From the NCBI GenBank assembly GCA_942493375.1, contig OW818698.1, forward strand, positions 6,696,001 to 6,760,000: a stretch of 64,000 bases of DNA. The letters run 5' to 3'. Under the pieces are notes generated by a model. It was not told the DNA's origin. It saw only the letters and a program-made list of their open reading frames with translations, and searched no databases. How positions within the stretch are numbered: the first letter of the stretch is position 1; each line of letters starts with the position of its first letter. The position numbers and the translations under genes are program-made. This DNA is from G942493375 sp942493375 (GTDB taxonomy: Bacteria; Armatimonadota; UBA5829). This document shows positions 1 through 8,558 of this stretch, piece by piece.

Positions 1-1169
1 CTACGGGATGTTTGTGCTGGGTCCATACTCCCTTCCCAGGGACCAGCCTGCCTGTATCTGGATACAGCATCAAACTCTCCAACTGTCAGTGGGCGTGCAT
101 CTGTCCAGGTGGCCCAGTTGCTGGCAGACTTGTCCCATAGATAGACCGTCAGTCCTGCATACCCGCTGCGACTGCGCCATCTTCGTGCACCCAGACCAGT
201 TAACTCAATACTGCCTACCTGCATATATTGGGACTTGTGAGCGCCGACAGTGCTTTGTGTAGGATGTTCAAGTGCACAGCAGAGTGCTTCTGCTGTGGCG
301 GTAGCATTGAATAAATTCCTGGTGTCAGCTCCGGCATCTCGCGTCAGTTGAAGCCTGACTTCATCGGCCAATCCTCTTAATAACCGTTCCAGCCTCGGTA
401 GATCAAAACCGTGTGCAGAAACAGCCAGTGTTTGAAGTCTCTGCTCGGTGGAGAGTGATACTCGTGACAGTCCCTGTGAAACCATCTCATGTATTACTGC
501 TCTGACAGATACCAGAATATCCTCCCGCGTCCGCGCAGTGCCAACTGGAACCTCCAGTGACTGACTCTCAGATACAATCTCCAAAAGTCCTTTGGATGCT
601 CTGTAAGCCAGCACGGCAATTACCCGATGTTCACACACAGTAGCTGCGTGACAATCACAGACCATCCCGTTCAAACCACCACCGGGCATCCATCTGCAGT
701 TCACATTCAATGCTGGAATAGTGAATAGAATAGGGGACTCGCCCTGATAAGTAACTTCAAAGCCTTGAGCGAGTTTCTGCATTGCGCGCTTCATAAGAGT
801 TGACCCAGCCCACTTGCGGATCATATCCTCATCCACTGCTAATATCTCACATTCACACGACACACACTGCTCGGATTCATCTGAAGATTTTCTGAGGAAC
901 AGTAGTGTCGCAAGTATGTGACGGCAGATTCCACCGGATGGACAATTGCATGTAGACTGAACAGGTGCTTCCCGGAGATCTACCAGAGCATCACCAAACC
1001 TTACCCTCAGTTTCCCGTCGACTTCACCGACTATCTCCGGAGAGAGTTCCTCAAGGTCTTTTTGGGCACGACGAAACAGACCCTTATTGGCTAATGCAAC
1101 AAGAGCATCATCGTCATAAGCAGCCAGACTTTCTCGAATCTTTGTCAGGAGATCACTTTTTCCATCCAC
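1..1169 (-). CDS. SWIM zinc-finger protein with two SWIM motifs (3' end cut by window edge)
   Basis: The reading frame stays open from a GTG at 1169 to the window edge, so the C-terminus is missing. Two CxCx5CxH motifs are visible: C74, C76, C82, H84 (CNCPSGGICRH) and C171, C173, C179, H181 (CDCHAATVCEH). Both fit the SWIM zinc-binding pattern, which in known families binds DNA or protein. The GTG is chosen because an AGAGG lies just upstream and it overlaps the end of the VWA gene by 25 bases, which suggests translational coupling. It is the last visible gene of a MoxR-DUF5682-VWA-SWIM operon. The molecular target is unknown; a substrate-recognition role for the MoxR/VWA pair is inference. 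Confidence 0.8.
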   Translation of the reverse strand, partial: MDGKSDLLTKIRESLAAYDDDALVALANKGLFRRAQKDLEELSPEIVGEVDGKLRVRFGDALVDLREAPVQSTCNCPSGGICRHILATLLFLRKSSDESEQCVSCECEILAVDEDMIRKWAGSTLMKRAMQKLAQGFEVTYQGESPILFTIPALNVNCRWMPGGGLNGMVCDCHAATVCEHRVIAVLAYRASKGLLEIVSESQSLEVPVGTARTREDILVSVRAVIHEMVSQGLSRVSLSTEQRLQTLAVSAHGFDLPRLERLLRGLADEVRLQLTRDAGADTRNLFNATATAEALCCALEHPTQSTVGAHKSQYMQVGSIELTGLGARRWRSRSGYAGLTVYLWDKSASNWATWTDARPLTVGEFDAVSRYRQAGPWEGSMDPAQTSR

Positions 1170-2290
1170 TCCGCTAACCTCTGCGGTGTAAGTGCCGCGA
1201 CTTCTGCGCCTGCATCTACGCAGCGCTCCGCCATTTGTTTGTCATATACAGGACTTGCCGACTGATCCAGTGCTGCAAGCCCTAAAACTCGAACACCTGA
1301 TTCTCGTAATCGCTTAATAGAAGCAATCATTCCTGCCGGGGAAGCTCCCTCACAAAAATCCGTCACCAGCACAAGTATCGTGCGGCCGGGCAGGGTGACC
1401 AACGATTCACAATAGTTAAGAGCTCCCGAAATATCAGTCCCACCACCAAGCTGGACACTCATCAGAAGGCCCGTAGGGTCATCGATCCCCTCAGTCAGAT
1501 CGATAATCGTTGTATCAAACGCAATCAAACTAACTCTTGTAGACGGTAATCCTTTGAAAATACCAGCCATTATTGCAGAATGTATCACAGAATCCATCAT
1601 AGACCCGCTGCAATCGACAGCCATAATGATATGCCAGGGCATGTAGTTTTTTGTACGCGAGAGAAAATGCAGAGTCTCAAGCACCAGGCGTTTGTTCTCG
1701 ACGTCATAATTCTTCAGGTTTGCGCGGATAGTCCGCCGCCAGTCCATGTTGTTGGCAGTTTTAAGGTTTGTTCGATGTTTGCGGCTCAATCTTCCCCAGA
1801 GCACAGGCCGTATTTCCTTGCTCAGTTTTCTAGCAAGGTCATCCACAACCTGCCGGACCAGTTTTCGTGCTATCTCTAGCACCTCACCTTGCATCAGGCC
1901 CTTAAAAGTCAGGACAGTCTTTAATAGATCATAACTGGGTTCCATCTTTTTGAGTATTTCAGGATCGGTGACTAGCTCTGTCATTTTATAGCGGTCCAGA
2001 GCATGCCGTTCGATAATCTCCACGGTGTCTTGTGGAAATAAATCCCTGACCTCACGAATCCAATCCGGGACATTTAGCACACTTGGGTCAAGAGTTCCAG
2101 CCTGCATGTCGCCATCTCTTGTGTTTCGTCCTGCATATTCACGGCCATACAGGTAGTGCAGAGCACGGTCCATTCGTTGATATATACTCTGGCCTTGCAT
2201 TGAGTCTCCAAGTTCCTGTTCTGCAAAGCGTCCAAGCACGAGTCTCCATCTGGCAGCAGCAAGTTGTTTTCCGGGATCGACGTCAGCCAT
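1145..2290 (-). CDS. VWA-domain protein (MoxR partner)
   Basis: The C-terminal half is a von Willebrand A domain. The MIDAS metal site DxSxS appears as DCSGSMM near residue 226, preceded by the hydrophobic strand HIIMAV, with a GGGTDI threonine loop and a VTDF strand further on. The N-terminal 200 residues are helical and charged, as in VWA proteins that work with MoxR ATPases. I chose the ATG at 2290 (381 aa) because GGAGG lies 8 bases upstream and the ATG overlaps the TGA of the DUF5682 gene (ATGGCTGA). An upstream in-frame start at 2311 has no such signal. MoxR-VWA pairs generally act as chaperone or metal-insertion machines; the client here is unknown. Confidence 0.88.
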   Translation of the reverse strand: MADVDPGKQLAAARWRLVLGRFAEQELGDSMQGQSIYQRMDRALHYLYGREYAGRNTRDGDMQAGTLDPSVLNVPDWIREVRDLFPQDTVEIIERHALDRYKMTELVTDPEILKKMEPSYDLLKTVLTFKGLMQGEVLEIARKLVRQVVDDLARKLSKEIRPVLWGRLSRKHRTNLKTANNMDWRRTIRANLKNYDVENKRLVLETLHFLSRTKNYMPWHIIMAVDCSGSMMDSVIHSAIMAGIFKGLPSTRVSLIAFDTTIIDLTEGIDDPTGLLMSVQLGGGTDISGALNYCESLVTLPGRTILVLVTDFCEGASPAGMIASIKRLRESGVRVLGLAALDQSASPVYDKQMAERCVDAGAEVAALTPQRLAEWMEKVIS

Positions 2291-4628
2291 CGACAAACAC
2301 CTCCAGACCATCCTGCTTCAGCGATTCCAGCACTCGACGATTAACCTCTAGAGCAACCAGCATTTCATATTCAGTGATATTCCTGTTCTGAATAGTATCT
2401 ACAGAAATTCCGCCCAGGTGTTCTGAAACTTCATGTGCGACCCGGTTGCATTCTCTGGGTGTTAAGTCAGCAAACGCCAGCCGCATATTCGGCAACTGCT
2501 GAATAAACTCGTCTTCACTCCAGTTTGAAAGCACACCGGTAATGGTTTCAACAACCTCCGGAAGCTGCCACAATACACTCCTGGCAGTTCGCAATAATCC
2601 CCTCAGAAAACTTACTCCCTGTTGACTCTCCTCAATACGACTTATGAGATAACCGTGCAAGTATTCTACTAATTCCGCAGGCTGCATCTGTCCATCATCG
2701 AACAGTAAACCACAAGCAGCACCAAGCACTGCTGCATTTCCGCCATTCACATGAACGAGATCATAAAGCCGGTCCCACAACAACTGTCGGTGTTCAGGCT
2801 GATTACCAAGCTGAGATGGTATCTGAGAGCACGCTATCAGTGACTCTATTACATCGTTTTCATCCACATTCGCTGTAGCTGCCAGGCCAGGTATGAGGTA
2901 GCAGGCCCTCAAATATGCTTGCTCAGCCATCTCGTCCAATCCTTCCAGCGAATGGGCTTCCAGTGGTTCCCGCGACATATGCAGTATCAATATACTTTCA
3001 GTGGCACTTATAAGAGAGTGGAACAGAGAATCCTCTGAGATCAACTTCCTGGTGCGGTTCAAGAGATCGGGCACGTGGCGGTGAAGTCCCATTCTGCAGG
3101 CTTCCAGCAGTAGTGCAGCTGCAACATCAGACCTTCGCCCTTGTCCTGCAGTCTCAGCTTCCACAAACCGTTCAAGGAGCAGAGAGATCGATGCTTCTTC
3201 TAGAGATGATCCATATGTAGATCGTTCGATTAAGCTGGCTTCGGTGTTAGGGGACCACCGATATTCCCAAACTTCCTGTACTCTGTCCAGATTCTCTCCT
3301 GTAACAAAGTCCGGTCCGCGTGTCTTCGATCCAAACGGAACATCCAGAAACTGCAGTCGGTGGAAGAACCTGCTTACCTCTCTGTGTGATGCTTTTCTAT
3401 ACAGGTCCAGAGTTGTCTCTTTTGAGGTTCCCAGGTTTATATCGATTCGCAAGCGACTGGCTGTTTGTCTGAAATCAGTCACAATCGGAGGTTGACCAGC
3501 TTCAGCAGGTACCTCACCAATGCGATTTCCGGCAAGCAGCTTTCGTGCCTGGGTGAGGACAATTACCCCCTCTACATCTATAGAACCTTTGACAAACACC
3601 GAACGGATCCCATCCAGCAAGTCTTCACGGGAAGGTCTTGTGTGTCCCCGCATTCGGGACAACCTGTGTGCATGTGTCAACGCAGATATCTCATCCTCTG
3701 TCGAAACTTCACCGCCTCGCTTCCTGATTGATGAACCGAGTTCCACCACCATTTCCGTAACGTCCCGATTCTCGCACAGTCTCTGGTAGAACTCCGGAGA
3801 TGGCATTCCGCTTGAGTATCCGTTCAACCTGTCAAGCTGTTCAAAACTATACCTGATCAAAGCGATCTGTGCATCATTCTCAGCTACTTGAACCTTTTTT
3901 GGATGCCTGGGCTTAGTATAAGGAAGCGCAACAGTATGAAAGCCGCCTGTGACTACCAGAACCCGTCCCTTTTCCTCCGCTATGCAAGCTGCCATCTCGG
4001 CCTCTCGAGCCAGGCAGCCTTCACCATCCAGCATCTCTTGTGTATAATCCTGTCGGGAAAGTGCACAATATCCAGTGACATTCCGCATAAAAACCGCAGT
4101 ATCCAACTCCATATAACTGTCTTCATAAAGGTGGTCCCAGAGGTCATCAGGGTCTCTTGCTCCAGCCCGTTGGCAGGCAGCTTGCAGAAACTTGCTGTGG
4201 GTAAGGTAACGTTCATCCAGCATGCTCAGCACTTTGCCATCTGTCGGTTCAGAACTAGCCTCAACAGATTCCGGAAAAGCCAGGTCTATAAATCTTGCTT
4301 GAGCGCCGACTTCATGTGCTGCACGTATAGCAGCGAGTTCGGGAGAATAATCACACATCGGGTAGTATGCAGAGTGGCGTGTAGGGCGGTCCTGATCGCG
4401 CCTTTGGACATATGTAGCAAATATTGCAACCGGTGTCCGGCATTCAGTGTGTGACAGCAGCGGAATGAGTGGAGTGGCATTCCCTGGTCCTTCGATGAGC
4501 ACTGAGTCTGGTCGTAGTTCCTTGATCAGGCGCGAAACATGCCAGGCGCAGGCAGGCGAGTGGTGGCGTACCGGAAAATAGACGACGCGTGCATTCAGGT
4601 CTACATCAACCGGGACTATTGAATCCAT
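2283..4628 (-). CDS. DUF5682 family protein
   Basis: A large soluble protein (781 aa from the ATG at 4628). The N-terminus carries a strand-helix-strand pattern (VVYFPVRHHSPACAWHV, then SVLIEGP near residues 40-50) and a later histidine-bearing VVTGGFHTVALP segment. Together these match my memory of DUF5682 proteins, which resemble the TraB/ChaN (EreA-like) fold and sit beside MoxR, VWA and SWIM genes. The rest is mostly helical. GAGCAGGA precedes the ATG, and the gene overlaps the MoxR gene by 13 bases. An alternative GTG at 4655 would add 9 residues. No catalytic function is established; a hydrolase-like activity would be a guess. Confidence 0.75.
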   Translation of the reverse strand: MDSIVPVDVDLNARVVYFPVRHHSPACAWHVSRLIKELRPDSVLIEGPGNATPLIPLLSHTECRTPVAIFATYVQRRDQDRPTRHSAYYPMCDYSPELAAIRAAHEVGAQARFIDLAFPESVEASSEPTDGKVLSMLDERYLTHSKFLQAACQRAGARDPDDLWDHLYEDSYMELDTAVFMRNVTGYCALSRQDYTQEMLDGEGCLAREAEMAACIAEEKGRVLVVTGGFHTVALPYTKPRHPKKVQVAENDAQIALIRYSFEQLDRLNGYSSGMPSPEFYQRLCENRDVTEMVVELGSSIRKRGGEVSTEDEISALTHAHRLSRMRGHTRPSREDLLDGIRSVFVKGSIDVEGVIVLTQARKLLAGNRIGEVPAEAGQPPIVTDFRQTASRLRIDINLGTSKETTLDLYRKASHREVSRFFHRLQFLDVPFGSKTRGPDFVTGENLDRVQEVWEYRWSPNTEASLIERSTYGSSLEEASISLLLERFVEAETAGQGRRSDVAAALLLEACRMGLHRHVPDLLNRTRKLISEDSLFHSLISATESILILHMSREPLEAHSLEGLDEMAEQAYLRACYLIPGLAATANVDENDVIESLIACSQIPSQLGNQPEHRQLLWDRLYDLVHVNGGNAAVLGAACGLLFDDGQMQPAELVEYLHGYLISRIEESQQGVSFLRGLLRTARSVLWQLPEVVETITGVLSNWSEDEFIQQLPNMRLAFADLTPRECNRVAHEVSEHLGGISVDTIQNRNITEYEMLVALEVNRRVLESLKQDGLEVFVDG

Positions 4629-5713
4629 TTCCTGCTCTTGAGTAGTTCCTCCCACAGACCGCCTCTCTTCTTGCTGCGCTGTTGAACGACAACATCAAAA
4701 TAGTGCTTGAGCTTCTGGACATCGGTAGGGCCATCTTTGTCCATAGCTGAAGCCAGATGCCTGCAGATGTATTCCGGACTGAGTATGCGTTTACCGTAAT
4801 AGAAAGCATCCAGACCGGCAGAAAAAGCAACCGATACGGCCTCAGCAGTAGACATTACTGCGACTGGCCTTTCAAGTTGGATACCCTCAGACGTAACTCC
4901 GTCTCGCAGGTCATGGAATGCTGTCACAAGTAGCTCAACCACATCCCTATCAACCTTAACTGCAGCACCTGAATCAGAAAGCAACCGTTCACATTCTCTG
5001 TGGACAAGCGTAACTTCAAGGTTCAGGTCGCGGATTGGATTTACGGTTTCGAAGTTAAACCGACGTTTGAGAGCGCTGGACATCTCATGGACTCCACGGT
5101 CGCGGATATTTGCTGTAGCGATCATGTTGAACCCGGGTTTAGCAAGTAGCACCCGGTCATCATCTTTGAGCTCAGGCACAATCAGAACCTTGTCTGACAA
5201 CACACTGATAAGCACATCCTGGATTTCAGGTGCACAGCGGGTTATTTCCTCAAACCGCACCAGGCAGCCTTCCCGCATTCCAACATGGATCGGAGCTGGA
5301 ACCAGTGCCCGGAGGGATGGCCCTTCAGCAAGCAGCAGTGCATAGTTCCAGGAATATTTGACCTGATCCTCTGTAGTGCCTGCACTGCCTTGAATTGTAT
5401 TTGTCGATGTTCCTGAAATAGCTGCAGAGAGCAGTTCAGATAGCATAGTCTTAGCAGTTCCCGGTTCACCTACCAACAGCAGTCCACGGTTGCCTGCAAG
5501 CCCAATAATAGCCCGTTCAACCAGTACATCATCACCGTAGAACTTACGCGGAATCTTAGGGTTATCACAGCCGCAGATAAACGCCTTCACAGCCTTTGGA
5601 GAAAGCTTCCACCCCGGTGGATGAGGATCTGTATCCGCCTGTGCCAGCAGCCTGAACTCCTCAGCATATTCCACCTCAGCCGGTGGTCTGAGTACTTTGC
5701 TATTAGTAGCCAA
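4616..5713 (-). CDS. MoxR-family AAA+ ATPase
   Basis: The Walker A motif GEPGTAKT is followed by a Walker B-like VRFEEIT segment and a sensor-1 region IATANIRDRG ending in the arginine-rich SALKRRF, all typical of MoxR ATPases. The C-terminal lid domain follows. It is first in the operon and presumably powers remodelling with the downstream VWA and DUF5682 proteins. I chose the TTG at 5713 (365 aa) because GAGAGGTGA lies upstream at good spacing. The in-frame ATG at 5746 lies inside the palindromic repeat at 5735-5817 and has no ribosome binding site. Confidence 0.88.
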   Translation of the reverse strand: MATNSKVLRPPAEVEYAEEFRLLAQADTDPHPPGWKLSPKAVKAFICGCDNPKIPRKFYGDDVLVERAIIGLAGNRGLLLVGEPGTAKTMLSELLSAAISGTSTNTIQGSAGTTEDQVKYSWNYALLLAEGPSLRALVPAPIHVGMREGCLVRFEEITRCAPEIQDVLISVLSDKVLIVPELKDDDRVLLAKPGFNMIATANIRDRGVHEMSSALKRRFNFETVNPIRDLNLEVTLVHRECERLLSDSGAAVKVDRDVVELLVTAFHDLRDGVTSEGIQLERPVAVMSTAEAVSVAFSAGLDAFYYGKRILSPEYICRHLASAMDKDGPTDVQKLKHYFDVVVQQRSKKRGGLWEELLKSRKWIQ

Positions 5714-5734
5714 TCCACTCACCTCTCCCTTTTT

Positions 5735-5817
5735 GCTAACGCGCATTATTCACCAAACTCTACTTTTGACCGGCAGTTGGGGCAAAAGTGAGTCAGTCAT
5801 GAATAATGCGCGCTAAC
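5735..5817. repeat. Double-hairpin dispersed repeat, copy A
   Basis: Outer arms CGCGCATTATTCA (5740-5752) and TGAATAATGCGCG (5800-5812) are perfect complements. An inner hairpin CTTTTG/CAAAAG encloses the conserved loop CCGGCAGT. The hexamer GCTAAC occurs as a direct repeat at both ends (5735-5740 and 5812-5817), like a target duplication. Close copies lie at 59089 and 60982. It sits immediately upstream of the MoxR operon. Confidence 0.85.
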
Positions 5818-6146
5818 CAATCATACACATGATTTTACATCGTAGCAACGTAGCAGTCCACCTAATGCTTGCAACGCAGGCATTTGTTACTTATGAATAT
5901 GACAACATGCAGATATATATGCACAATGTATCAGATGTTGCGATTACACAAATACGGTGAAGAGTATGTCTGTTCTCAAGCAGATTGATACCGCTAGATA
6001 GGAGGATATTCTCACAAACATGGGTATATTAAGGAAAATGAGTTGAGAGTTCAGCGACAGCATTTGTTATGCGAGTAATGGACAATGTTAGCTGCATGAG
6101 CCCGTAGCTTAGACAACATAGAATAAAACAATGAGGCTAGAATTGT
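5818..6146. other. Intergenic region between divergent MoxR operon and yceI-like gene
   Basis: No supportable gene. AT-rich; it must hold promoters for both flanking genes, but no convincing -35/-10 pair stands out. A TAGGAGGATA at 6000 precedes only an 8-codon open frame at non-ideal spacing. A half Rex-like motif at 5920-5935 is discussed under rejected items. Confidence 0.5.
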
Positions 6147-6785
6147 ATGAAACGAAAACTACTGTTAATTTTCATGATCATTCCGATCTTTGCAGCCGGA
6201 TACGTCATGTTCCATCCGGGAGTTGCCTTTACGGAGACACCGTTCGCAAAGAATGTGCCTGCAGTGTTCCCGCAAGAGGGTGACTTTACAATCGATCCCG
6301 CTCACACAAGCATAGGTTTCGATATTGGCCATCTGGGACTATCACGGGTCCAGGGCCGTTTCTCAAAACCGGTCGGTTCGATTCATGCGGATGCAAAGAA
6401 CGTTTCCAGATCGAGCGTGACAATCAATATAGATGCGGCATCCATTGATACAGCCGTCGCACCGCGCGATACCCACCTGCGTTCCCCTGACTTTTTCGAT
6501 GTAGCGAAGTACCCGGAGATAACATTCGTAAGTAAATCCATCCGCAAACGGGGAAGCAGCTACATAGCTGCTGGCGATTTGACGATCCATGGGGTTACTA
6601 AAATGGTTTCGATCAAGTTCAAGGTATATGGACCGATCAAGGATCCGTGGGGTAAAACAAGGATAGGGATGGTCTCTGAACCGCTTACGATCCATCGCTC
6701 TGACTTTGCAATGACACATGATCAGGGTAGTATCTCTGATGATGTCATTATCAGGCTCTCACTCGAAGCAACCCTGAACAAGTAA
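6147..6785 (+). CDS. YceI family periplasmic lipid-binding-like protein
   Basis: 212 aa with an N-terminal hydrophobic segment (MKRKLLLIFMIIPIFAAGYV), so secreted or anchored at the inner membrane. The mature part has YceI lipocalin-like features: FTIDPAHTSIGFDIGHLG near the start, the D..K(Y/N)P pattern as FFDVAKYPEITFVSKSI, and GDLTIHGVTK. YceI proteins bind isoprenoid-type lipids in a beta-barrel. The polyprenyl diphosphate synthase two genes downstream could be a functional link, but that is speculative. A weak GAGGC precedes the ATG. Confidence 0.88.
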   Translation: MKRKLLLIFMIIPIFAAGYVMFHPGVAFTETPFAKNVPAVFPQEGDFTIDPAHTSIGFDIGHLGLSRVQGRFSKPVGSIHADAKNVSRSSVTINIDAASIDTAVAPRDTHLRSPDFFDVAKYPEITFVSKSIRKRGSSYIAAGDLTIHGVTKMVSIKFKVYGPIKDPWGKTRIGMVSEPLTIHRSDFAMTHDQGSISDDVIIRLSLEATLNK

Positions 6786-6827
6786 CCAAAGAACAAAATC
6801 TGTTTTGATTGAATCGAGCAAATTAAG

Positions 6828-6858
6828 TTGAGTAATGCTGTATCTGTGATAGTATAAT
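6828..6858 (+). promoter_or_regulatory. Possible sigma70 promoter for the aldo/keto reductase
   Basis: TTGAGT (6828-6833) and a perfect TATAAT (6853-6858) are separated by 19 bases, slightly longer than ideal, and lie about 60 bases before the start codon at 6916. Confidence 0.35.
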
Positions 6859-6915
6859 GGTTAATGTAACTCAGAATTGCAAAAAATAATCAAGACGCTA
6901 TAAGAAAGAGTAAAA

Positions 6916-8037
6916 ATGATATATCGTGAATTAGGAAAGACAGGATTAAAGGTTTCACAGCTTGGATTTGGGGCTATGCGGCTACCTATGTGTGGGGAAG
7001 AGGGGAATCAAAAAGTTGATCGTGACCTTGCAATTCCCATGATACACCGTGCATTCGAAGCAGGGGTGAACTATATAGACACAGCCGTGTTTTATTGCAA
7101 CGGAGACAGCCAGTGTGCCGTTGGGGATGCTCTTAAGGGCTGGCGTGATAAAATAGTGCTCTCGACCAAGAATCATTATTATGATGAAGATGAAAAAGCA
7201 TGGTGGACGAATCTGGAAGACAGTCTGACACGTCTTCAGGTAGATTACATCGACATCTACAACCATCACGGGATAACCTGGCAGGCATATGAGACCGCTG
7301 TAGAACCTCGGGTTGGAAAATGGATGCTCAAAGCAAAGGAGCAGGGTTTAATCAAGCACATATGCTGTTCATTCCATGATAACAACGAAGCGCTTATTAA
7401 GCTGGTTGATTCAGGTTATCCGGCAGCTATCACTTTACAGTACAATATGCTTGATCGTCAGCTTGAAGAGGGGATAGCTCATGCCCATGAGAATGGGGTG
7501 GGTATAATCGCAATGGGACCGGTTGGCGGTGGACGTCTGGGTGTTACCAGCGAAGTTATGCAGAAAATGGTCCCAGGGGTCAATAGAGTTCCGGAATTGG
7601 CTTTACGATTTGTTCTGGCAAATCCAAATGTCACTGTAGCTCTCTCCGGTATGAGCAGTATCCAGCATGTAGAAGAGAATGTTGTTACTGCATCCGATCC
7701 CACCAGTTTGTCGGAAAATGATAAGACCGCAATCGATGAGCACCTTGTGCGTTTACACAATATGGCAGATCTATATTGTTCTGGCTGTGGATATTGTATG
7801 CCGTGTCCGAATGAAGTGAATATTCCTGTGATATTCGGTGCATACAATCAGGCACGAGTATATGGTCTGTGGGATCCTGCGTGTGATACCTATGCATCCA
7901 TCGGTAACGTGCCCTGGATGACCGGCAAGAATGCCGAAGCATGCATTGAATGTGGATTGTGCGAAACTAAATGTCCACAGAAACTGGAGATCATAAAACA
8001 ACTGGCTGAAGCCCACAAAGCTTTGTTAAAGCGATAA
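6916..8037 (+). CDS. Aldo/keto reductase with C-terminal 2x[4Fe-4S] domain
   Basis: 373 aa. The N-terminal TIM barrel has the aldo/keto reductase residues D55, Y60, K85 and a His pair at 117-118. The C-terminus carries two ferredoxin-like motifs: C288-C291-C294-C297 followed by Pro (CSGCGYCMPCP) and C343-C346-C349-C353 followed by Pro (CIECGLCETKCP). The first is slightly compact. This architecture is common in anaerobes, where it probably couples ferredoxin-type electrons to carbonyl reduction; the substrate is unknown. Gene is solitary, with yceI-like upstream in the same direction. Confidence 0.92.
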   Translation: MIYRELGKTGLKVSQLGFGAMRLPMCGEEGNQKVDRDLAIPMIHRAFEAGVNYIDTAVFYCNGDSQCAVGDALKGWRDKIVLSTKNHYYDEDEKAWWTNLEDSLTRLQVDYIDIYNHHGITWQAYETAVEPRVGKWMLKAKEQGLIKHICCSFHDNNEALIKLVDSGYPAAITLQYNMLDRQLEEGIAHAHENGVGIIAMGPVGGGRLGVTSEVMQKMVPGVNRVPELALRFVLANPNVTVALSGMSSIQHVEENVVTASDPTSLSENDKTAIDEHLVRLHNMADLYCSGCGYCMPCPNEVNIPVIFGAYNQARVYGLWDPACDTYASIGNVPWMTGKNAEACIECGLCETKCPQKLEIIKQLAEAHKALLKR

Positions 8038-8046
8038 GTTTGTGAA

Positions 8047-8090
8047 TCTGCCTTGTGCGAACATACGATGATTACAGCGCATAAGGCAGA
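8047..8090 (+). terminator. Hairpin after aldo/keto reductase
   Basis: TCTGCCTTGTGCG (8047-8059) pairs with CGCATAAGGCAGA (8078-8090) with one mismatch and an 18-base loop. There is no T-run, so terminator function is tentative. Confidence 0.4.
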
Positions 8091-8558
8091 AGATCAGCCG
8101 TATACAGGTAGTCCACTCAACAGTCCATATACTACTCAAAATTTATCAATATTGACCTTCATTCTTGATTTTACTTACCGAAAACCTCACATCACCCTTA
8201 GCACAAATCTGCCCTATGGTTGGACCCCAATGTTATGTCGGGCTTTTTGAATATATCAGACAAACATTTTCTTTAGTAGTGTTAATACAGTGCTTGCTTG
8301 GGTAATCTGGAAATAGAGAGTTGTTTGCTGATAGGCAGGGAAGTGTCTTGCTGTATATATAACACTATTTCATGGCAAACACACCTGACAATTCCGACTG
8401 GTATGACATAGTATTCAACGGAACATATATGATATAATAAGTAAATTAATCGCTTTTCAATATTCGTAATGGAATACAAGGAATATTAGATGTATTCTTT
8501 TTCATGACATTCTACTCAGTAGCCCTTTATCCACTCACTTTTACAGGAGTATCTAATC
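8091..8558. other. Long non-coding gap
   Basis: About 470 bases without a supportable gene. Short open frames here lack ribosome binding sites and family resemblance. An AT-rich TATAAT-like stretch near 8432-8440 could belong to the promoter of the downstream polyprenyl synthase. I see no riboswitch-like fold. Confidence 0.4.

Noticed and set aside
3888..4454. 188-codon plus-strand frame
   Set aside because: Lies wholly inside the DUF5682 gene on the other strand, with no family resemblance or ribosome binding site.
5920..5935. Possible fourth Rex operator (TTGTGCATATAT on the minus strand)
   Set aside because: Only one half matches; the other half reads ATCTGC rather than CACAA.
8053..8250. 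65-codon frame after the aldo/keto reductase
   Set aside because: Overlaps the hairpin, no ribosome binding site, composition not protein-like.
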